Shown here one piece after another: positions 56,803-64,000 of a DNA stretch of 64,000 nucleotides. The stretch is from Combretum micranthum (lineage: Eukaryota; Streptophyta; Magnoliopsida; Myrtales; Combretaceae). The stretch spans positions 620,001 to 684,000 of the forward strand of contig JAMXBD010000394.1 in NCBI GenBank assembly GCA_024138025.1, given 5' to 3'. Numbering within the stretch: the first letter of the stretch is position 1; each line of letters begins with the position of its first letter. The notes below the pieces were generated by a model. That model made no database searches. It was not told the origin of the DNA and worked only from the letters and a program-made list of their open reading frames with translations. Position numbers and translations under genes: made by a program.

Positions 56803-57174
56803 ATGCAACAGACTCAAGCTAGTTCAACATCTATACCCGTAAGACATGTGCAAGAAACGACGCAAGACGAGCTGCATGCCTCAATTTCACCAAAGCCTTT
56901 TTCCATGCTTCATAAAGTGTTACCATATTCGACGGAGCTTGGAAAACCAAATGAGGTAGAGGATTGGTTAGCACACATTGAGAGGTCTTTTAATGCTTTT
57001 GAGGTACCACACCATTTAAGAGTCAATTATGGGACCTACATGCTCCGCTTACATGCCCTAGTATGGTGGGAGTCTAAAGAAAGAGAGTCGATGCCTCCAG
57101 TTATATGGGAGATATTTAAATATGAGTTTTTGGATAAATATTACCCTAGGAGCTTAAGAGTCCAGTACAGTGCA
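56803..57174 (+). pseudogene. gag: gag, capsid part, interrupted by solo LTR
   Basis: An open frame with KPNEVEDWLAHIERSFNAF, VPHHLRVNYGTYMLRL, VWWESKERESMPP and YEFLDKYYPRSLRVQYS, a Tekay/Del-type Gag capsid closely related to the gag of element I. It is interrupted at 57175 by a solo LTR and resumes at 62542. It lies downstream of another gag remnant (55787-56251), so it may belong to a different element. Confidence 0.85.
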
Positions 57175-58707
57175 TGTAAGCCCCTGAAAATTTCAGTAAA
57201 TAATTCCAAAAGGAACTTCGAAAATAAACTCTAAAAATAACTCCAAATTAAAACCAGACTTCAAATAGTCTTAAATCACAAATGAATTTAGAAATTTCTT
57301 AATCTTGAAAAAAATGAGAATCCTTAAAAATAAAATAAGAACTCAACTTTCTTCAAATTCAAAACGCTACGTATGACAAATTCTATATTTAACTCGGACT
57401 TGTAAAATCGGGTAATATAGAACCCAAAAACAAATTATTAAAAAGTAAATGACGATAAACCTTCGGAAATAAAAATCAATTCAAGAATTCCGAAAACGTT
57501 GAGAGATATTAAATACTTACAAAAATAAAATTTAAAATAAATTTTTTCAAACTAAATATGTTGTATAAACATAAAACATCAGTTTCCAAATTGGCAAAGA
57601 TCTAAATCGAAAAATCACCCGGGAACTCTAAGTGGACTATAGTAGTTTTAGTCTAAAAATCCCGCACTCTTAGCCCTAGAGGCCGAGGAGTGGTTTAAGT
57701 GTGTAGAATATCTTATAGTAATATAGGGTCACTTAAAATATCAGATTGGTAAGTTTTTTACCTATTTCGAACCCATTTGGATACAGACTTTGAAAAACGT
57801 ATCCCGGGGCTCGAGATACCAAAAATATACCATCAATACCGTTAGACTCGTATTTTCATAAGGATTTCTAAAATATCAGTTTTATAGTTTTTCGATAACT
57901 AGAAATATCTGATTTTTCGATTACATTTGTATTTTATTATTACCGGTAATTGACTAGTCTTTTAGCACTATTCATACTATTCATTAACATTTTTATTATT
58001 CTTGTAAAACCTTATATTTTTAGAAAAATATTTTATATGTCATAGAAAATTTCATTTTCTAAAATTTAGTTAATTTCGGTTTTTATGGGATCAGTTTCTG
58101 TTTAAGACTCGATATTAAAAATAAAATAAATTAATTTAATAATTGTAAAATATTTGAAAAATATTTTTATTTTCATAAAATAAATTTTTATAATTTTTCG
58201 GGTTATAAAAATATCAAGTATAGCTTATATTCACGTATTTTGATCATACGGTAACATATTTATTGAAATACTAAAATAATTCAATTAATTATTTAATTTT
58301 ATTTATGAAAATTCTGCCACTCCTTTAAAAATATTTTTCTTAATTTTATTTTATATATTTTCTCAATAAAAAATACTTTTTCAACCCATACTTCAAATAC
58401 ACTTCATTTGTCACTTCTACACATTATTCAAGTTTTCTTTCTCTCTTTTTACACTCCATTCCCATGCTTGGATAGCTGACCATACTCTCCCAAAATAGCC
58501 ACTTTTCTTTAATTTTAATAATTTATTTAATGATTTAAAGTTCATTTAGTTAGCACATTAAATGACACAAGTTACACTTTCAAAAATTTAAGTTACAAAT
58601 TAACTCCCTCTCTCTTATCCTCTTGCAATTCATGTGAATCCCCTCCATTTCTGCCCTTGTTTTATTTTTCTTTCCATTTATTCACACTCATGTAATGCAC
58701 TTCTCTC

Positions 58708-58715
58708 TATTTAAT
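58708..58715 (+). promoter_or_regulatory. Putative TATA box of solo LTR
   Basis: TATTTAAT after CTTCTCTC, matching 52066-52073 in position. Confidence 0.4.
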
Positions 58716-61432
58716 GCCTTTTACTTATACACTTTCTCTCTTTGCAAACCCTATCTCATTTACTCTCTTTTTCCTCTCTTTATTCCTCTCTTTCCTTTGT
58801 TTTTGCAAGAGAACACAAGCTGCCCTATCTAAAAAATCACTTCCACACTCCTTTCTTGAAGATTCTCTAAGTATACTTTCTTCTTAAGCTTCCATAGATG
58901 ATATAGGTAAGGTATAGAGAGGTTTCATGCATCAAATGACCTTCCATAAGCTTAAAAAGCTAAGGATGATGATGCAAAATGAAACACTCCTCTTCTCCAT
59001 AATTATTCTCTTGTATTATTATATTATTTTCTTGCTAAAATTAGTTATATTTTGTAGATCTAACTTTTTTTGTAATTTGATTATGTTTATATTTTAGATT
59101 TTGTTATTTGAGTTATTTTGCTATTATTTTGTTTATTTCAAGATATGTTGTTATTGCTAATGATTTGTGCATATACTCATCATTCACATAACCATCATAG
59201 TGTTCATGCATTTATAACTAGTATAGTAAACTAGATCTAGTTGTTTTAAGTTCATACATTCATTAGACTTTTGTTTTATGTTCTTAAATAACTTGTAATA
59301 GATTGATGGTAGTAGGAAAGTATTAAAAAGCTCAAGATTTATTTTAGTTTCAACAAAAATCATTTTTGAAAATTCGGATAAAAAGGGAACCATATTTAGA
59401 AAAGCTATTTTTCAACTTCAAAATGTGTATTTTTCAATTAAAATGAAGGGCTTAGGGAATAGATATCATAAATAAATTATCTTGATAGTAAAATTTAGAT
59501 CTATGAGTTTATGGGTTACTACCATGGATTTCTTTTACATTTATGTTCATAGAAAGTGTAGATCTTGGTTTTGAACTCAAATAAAAATGTGAAATTCGTA
59601 TCTAAGCAAAGACCTACATTTAAAACACTTTCAAGTGTCAAAATGGAATTTTACTTGAGATAATGAAGGCTTAGTTATATATATCATCAAGACTTCATTT
59701 ATATGATTAAAGCTGATTTCAAAGATTATTTTTTTATAACAAAATTTTATTTTCGGATTTAGGCCAAGGCCTAGTTTAAAAACACATTTTCCAACTCAAA
59801 ATGAAGTTATTATTCAAGATGTGGAAGGCTCTTAGATAGGATGTGTAAGGGATGAATTTCATAAGTTTAGATAGATTTTATCAAAAGATATGTCCAAAAA
59901 TAAATTTGTAAATTTGGATCTCAACCAGACCAATTTTGAAAAACATTTTGCAACTTCAAAACATGATTTTTATTAAAGAAATGGAAGCCTTAAGGAGTAG
60001 GTTTGATTAGGAAATGGTTTTGAAAGACTAAATGAGTTTTACTAAGAAAGCAAAATCAAATGAATTTTTCAAAATTCGGATTTGAAAATAGCCACCGTTT
60101 AAACACCTATTTCCAAATGCCAAAATGATAATTTTAATAGGAAAATGGAAGTCTTATGGAGAATATGTAACAAACACCTAGGGAGTATATGTAACAAACA
60201 CCAAGTTTTAACAAAGATAAGGGAGGTTTATCAAAATATAATCTTAGAACAACAAATGGTTTTCAGAAAGGTTAACATGTTTCATTCTTAAATTTTGTAA
60301 AATTCGTACTTAGGCAAACCACCTATTTAAACATCTATTTTCTAACCCCAAAATGAAGGTTTTTATTGAAATAATGAAGGTGATGGTTAAATAGGTTGCC
60401 AAGGTTGAGTTTTGATAAAAGCAAGTATGATTTTACAAGAAGAAAAACTATTTTTCTAAGTCTAGTAAAATTCAAAGTTTTGCAAAGTAAAAGTTTTCAA
60501 AAGAATTCTTAGTACTATATGTACATATAGGTAGGGTATCTCTAACCTTCATGACAATAGCTTGTAGGTAATACATATATACTGATGCATTTGTAGAAAT
60601 AAAGTTAGGGAAATTTGAGTTGCTTGTCCTTTTAAGAAATTCGTATTTTGGAGTATGCCATGAAAACACTTATTTTCCAAACTCAAAATAGAAGTTTTAT
60701 TTAAGAAATAAAGTCTTAAGGATAGGTATAATAAATCCTTAAATTTTGATGTATTAAACAAGTTGTCTCAAGAAATCACTCAAAAACTAAATTTTCAAAA
60801 TTCGGATTTTGGAATAAACTCTTATTGAAAACTGCTTAAAAGTTAAAATGAGATTTTTATGTAGAAATGAAGTCATAAGTAATAGATATAATGAAGACTC
60901 AATTTTAACAAGGATAATTATATTTTCTTAAGAAATAAATCCAAAACAAATAGAAATGACAAGTTAGGAAACTAGTTTTCTTAAAAGTAAATAGCCATGG
61001 AGTATTACAAATAAAAAGTTTCTAAAATTCCTTTTAGTAAATATTGTCAAAAGCATGCATACATAAGCTCATAACATGCCTGCATGAGGAAATCATCAAT
61101 ATTGCATGTATAGTTAATCTATCTGTAGGAACATTACAAACATTTACAAAACTATTTTTCGAAATTGGAATTTGCTACTGATCAAAACTGATCAGAATAT
61201 TTCGTGACCCAAACATTTTCAAAACTTGGAAATAATATTAGAAATAGATAGATCTTTCGAAGTAGATAGAAATCGATATATAATTTGCTAAATTCGAGTT
61301 AAAACGACCAAGTTATGGCCGTTTTAAGTTGGAATTTCTACTGAGGACGAGAATTACGACTTGATAGTTTGTATGAGATGGAATGGATTAGTTTTGAGTA
61401 GAAATACTCATCTGGGTATTTCTTCCTTTTAG

Positions 61433-61502
61433 TTGATCCCAAAATCGACGATTCCTTACTACCGGATTACTTTTACTAAGAGACCAGTGATCCAATGGCT
61501 GA
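61433..61502 (+). other. Predicted LTR mini-exon 1, solo LTR in gag
   Basis: A 70-nt segment between CTTCCTTTTAG and GTGAGT, with ATG at 61495-61497, 8 nt before the donor. It has the same length as 54133-54202. Confidence 0.6.
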
Positions 61503-61778
61503 GTGAGTTTTCCTTTTATTTTGTTATCTTGCTTGTGCTTGTAGCTAGTTGTATTAGAATTAGGAAAAGATAAAATTGAAATGAATTATGATATAATCTT
61601 GGTTGAACAAGTGATAATTATATCGAGGCGGGACTTGTTGTAAGATCATTATATGAGTTAGTATAGACTTGAATTGTTTGAAATTCTCTATGATCGCTCT
61701 TAACCTACATAATTAACATGCCACGATTATATGAATAAACTGTACATGTATATCACATATTAAGTCACATTGCATAGG

Positions 61779-61812
61779 CTAATATACTTTTGGTGGGACA
61801 AAAGTATATTAG
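61779..61812 (+). other. Conserved hairpin in LTR intron region
   Basis: A perfect 14-bp stem: CTAATATACTTTTG, loop GTGGGA, CAAAAGTATATTAG. It lies between mini-exon 1 and the exon 2-like segment. Confidence 0.65.
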
Positions 61813-62179
61813 TGGATGGCAAGGGGGCCAATGTTAATATTAAGGATGCGAAATCGCTTAAGTTAATGGTAGTAGTGTAGGCACTTGAATTCAACTACAT
61901 AAAACAACAAGAGAAAGAGATTGGGATTATGGTTACATGACTTATGGACTACCCCACTCAAGATTGGAATTATGGTTGCATGTCTTATGGACCATCCTAA
62001 TCTCGAATGGAGGGCGTAAATCCATTCACATATGGCTACCGGAAAGTCATTTGCTTGTCTGCTCATGTGTTTATTCATGCATAGCATATGGATAAATTAT
62101 AACTTGCTTGTTATGATACGAAATTGAGGGAACTTAGAGTTAGTGTAGCTTATACCCCAATAGATGTTTGAATAAACAG

Positions 62180-62264
62180 GTTGATGGGAGAATGCTACTT
62201 GGGAACCGAGATGGTTGAAGCTGAATATAACTTCGGGATTTCGGCAGGAAGCAAGAATGCTTGA
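62180..62264 (+). other. Exon 2-like segment, solo LTR in gag, ending in TGA
   Basis: It begins after AATAAACAG, the same length as 54898-54982, in frame with mini-exon 1 of this LTR and ending at TGA 62262-62264. Confidence 0.35.
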
Positions 62265-62541
62265 AGATATTAGCTGGGTGTTATGAATTGTCTTGTAAAA
62301 ATTGGTGTAGTGAAATCTGTGGATGAATTGTGAATGAAGTATAGTGAATTGTATTTCCTTTACATTGTTACTCAAGTTGTATCAATATAAAATGTATCTC
62401 TCCAATGTGTCTCTTCTATGTGTTAGATGCCTTGTACATATTATGGAAGCCTTTGCATGACTGAGGCAGTCATTCCTAGGCTTTAATATTGTGTACGGCG
62501 GACTGCCATGTTTAGGATACCCTTCGGGGTGTGACAATGCA

Positions 62542-62816
62542 GATTTCCTCAATATCTCACAAGGAGATCGTAGTGTGGAACAGTATGAAATCGAGTTCAG
62601 TAGATTGTTGCAACACCCCTGGAATCATATAAACAAAGTGAGGAACTCAAAAGACAAGTGTTTCTGAATGGTTTAAAAGAAGACTTTCAGACTCAATTGG
62701 AGGAATTTGATATAAGGAGTTATCAAGGATTGCTAGAAAGAGCACGGATAATCGAAAATGCCCAAAGCAGGAGGCAAATAAGAAATAATAAGAAGTGGAG
62801 TTTTGTGTTGCAATGA
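62542..62816 (+). pseudogene. gag: gag continuation after solo LTR
   Basis: It continues the capsid of 56803-57174: DFLNISQGDRSVEQYEIEF, RLLQ, then a one-base shift into ESYKQSEELKRQVFLNGL, DFQTQLEEFDIRSYQGLLE and RARIIENAQSRRQ. It ends at a stop near 62816, before any zinc knuckle. The matching region in element II is 16280-16500. Confidence 0.82.
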
Positions 62817-63030
62817 CCCCAAGTCAAAAAGTTGAAACACTTCACTTGGGTGATGACCCAAAGAGGGAAGAAGACACAATATTGGATAACATACAATATT
62901 GGAAATACCTTTGGTGGATTAAATAGCTAGACTAAGAATAGGAAAGCTCGAGACTATTATAAGCTAGTATGAGCTAATGATGGAAACTAAAATAAAACTC
63001 AATTGATTTAACAAATTCCAAGACACCCCT
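62817..63030 (+). other. Decayed internal sequence before the next LTR
   Basis: No motif recognised. It probably continues the decayed gag-pro region, cut by the LTR that starts at 63031. Confidence 0.4.
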
Positions 63031-63355
63031 TGTCACGCCCCAATGGGTACCCTAAACGTGGCAGTCCGCCACACTCAATATTAAAGCTTAAGTATGGCAA
63101 CCTTAGTCATTCCAAAAGCTTTTATATTAAGTGTAAGGCTTACGTTCACAATTTTAGAGGTCCATATATGGAATTATGTAGCTTAAGGAGATATAAAAAC
63201 ATATTAAGAAAAGAAGAATCACAATAACTATTTGTCCAAGGCATAATTTTACGAACTTAGAACAACTCCCTAAATTACTAATCCATTATACACATGTTAA
63301 CATGCTAATGCTAAGCTACTCTTTATTCAAAATTCTAATATACAAAAGGGATTAC

Positions 63356-63397
63356 CTGCCCACAAGGTCCACGTGGCCTTAGCCATAAGTACGGGAA
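63356..63397 (-). other. Predicted 42-nt LTR mini-exon 2, right-end LTR
   Basis: On the minus strand, 42 nt between CTATCTTTTGCAG and GTAATC. One TAA occurs in the expected frame, but the length and both boundaries match the other copies. Confidence 0.5.
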
Positions 63398-63639
63398 CTG
63401 CAAAAGATAGCTATCGGGGTATAAGCTAATAAGCTTAGTGAGTAATTCCCAAAATTCATACTCGAAGTAGATTATCAATCAAGTTTATTATTCAAACGTA
63501 TGAAATGCAACAACCACGTGAGCATACAAGACATATGACTTTCCGGGAATCATATGTTGAATGAATTTACGCCCTTCATTCGGGGTTGGGTATTCAGGCC
63601 AATTACAGCCACCACTTTTAAAAACACTTTTATAGGTCT

Positions 63640-63810
63640 TACCGGCTCCTATACGCCATCAAAAATTTTGTAGTTATTACAGGCTCCTACTAGCCACCAA
63701 AAAGATTTTGTAGTTATTACAGGCTCCTACTAGCCACGAAAAACTTGTAGTTATTACAGGCTCCTACTAGCCATCAATTTAAGTAGTTCTTACCGGCTCC
63801 TACTCGCCAC
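63640..63810 (-). repeat. ~45-bp tandem array in the right-end LTR
   Basis: About four to five units containing GTAGTTATTACAGGCTCCTA followed by CTAGCCAC on the plus strand. It lies in the predicted intron, where other LTR families carry different arrays. Confidence 0.85.
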
Positions 63811-63841
63811 TTACATGATATACCGGTTATGTCTACCACCA

Positions 63842-63875
63842 CTATTATACACTTGTCCCACCAATTGTATAGTAG
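63842..63875 (-). other. Conserved hairpin in the right-end LTR
   Basis: On the minus strand: CTACTATACAATTG, loop GTGGGA, CAAGTGTATAATAG; 12 of 14 pairs. The loop is identical to the other two copies and one stem pair has switched from T-A to A-T. Confidence 0.6.
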
Positions 63876-64000
63876 CGAATGCAATGTGACTCAACATATG
63901 AAGTGCATGAATAATTTCTTTAATTAAAGTCTAGTAGTTACATTTAACTTCTTTCAAGTGATCAACCAATTTCAAACAATTCAAGATATTAATGTACATA

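Larger units (their letters stand above)
57175..62536 (+). mobile_element. Chromovirus solo LTR in gag
   Basis: A 5362-bp LTR, TGTAAGCCCCTG to TTCGGGGTGTGACA. It is flanked by GTGCA (57170-57174) and ATGCA (62537-62541), a target duplication with one change. The gag frame continues across it once the LTR and one duplication are set aside. It is homologous to the LTR 50557-55252 but longer, mainly through extra AAAATTCG/AAATGAAG blocks at about 59340-60700. It contains a TATA-like box (58708-58715), a leader donor near 58913 (ATAGGTAAGG), mini-exon 1 (61433-61502) and the hairpin 61779-61812. Confidence 0.9.
63031..64000 (-). mobile_element. Partial chromovirus LTR, 3' part, minus strand
   Basis: The plus strand begins TGTCACGCCCCAATGGGTACC at 63031 (given here in part), the inverse of the usual LTR terminus GGGGCGTGACA. 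The order of features is the mirror image of the other LTRs: terminus, mini-exon 2 (63397-63356), the GTAGCTTA-type box near 63410-63440, a tandem array (63640-63810) and the hairpin (63875-63842). It runs past the window end. Confidence 0.88.

Noticed and set aside
63640..63810. Regularly spaced repeats that might suggest a CRISPR array
   Set aside because: Units are contiguous tandem repeats without unique spacers, in a plant LTR.

Overview
This window looks like gene-poor, heterochromatin-like DNA from a seed plant, most likely a eudicot. It is AT-rich and densely packed with nested Ty3/gypsy LTR retrotransposons of three kinds: Tekay/Del-like chromoviruses with very long LTRs (about 3.4 to 5.4 kb), Ogre/Tat-like solo LTRs, and one Athila-like element. 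I found no host gene, rRNA, tRNA or CRISPR array that I can support. The species cannot be told from the sequence.

Layout. 1-1001: part of a minus-strand LTR inside the last bases of another LTR. 1002-3277: start of chromovirus I (primer site, pre-gag ORF, gag). 3278-6170: a truncated Ogre-like LTR. 6171-23946: chromovirus II, the best preserved element (5' LTR, primer site, pre-gag ORF, gag, protease, RT, RNase H, integrase, chromodomain, polypurine tract, 3' LTR), itself interrupted by two Ogre-like solo LTRs (6896-9465 and 12962-15771, each with a perfect 5-bp target duplication). 23947-25754: protease-RT-RNase H of chromovirus III, probably the other half of element I. 25755-31506: LTR remnants with a solo LTR (27265-30649, duplication ACTAT). 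31507-32394: minisatellite and unassigned DNA. 32395-50556: Athila-like element V on the minus strand, broken in its RT gene by chromovirus IV (40766-49326, minus, duplication CTAAT). 50557-63030: chromovirus VI, whose gag region holds another solo LTR (57175-62536). 63031-64000: start of one more minus-strand LTR.

The most interesting pattern is a probable spliced gene that starts inside the long chromovirus LTRs. Every LTR that covers the region has a 61-70 nt mini-exon flanked by AG and GTGAGT, with an ATG exactly 8 nt before the donor. It is followed 0.6-0.75 kb later by a second acceptor, and in four LTRs by a second exon of exactly 42 nt. Just inside the elements lies a pre-gag ORF, seen in three elements, which begins at a splice-acceptor-like site and in two of them has an in-frame TAG directly upstream. 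In element II the three exons join in frame, and the last intron contains the tRNA primer-binding site, so the spliced RNA would be an mRNA that cannot serve as the normal reverse-transcription template. This is inferred from sequence alone and needs RNA evidence.

Almost all coding regions carry stops or frameshifts and are annotated as pseudogenes. The only long intact reading frames are the pre-gag ORF of element II, the RT of element III and some domain-sized pieces.
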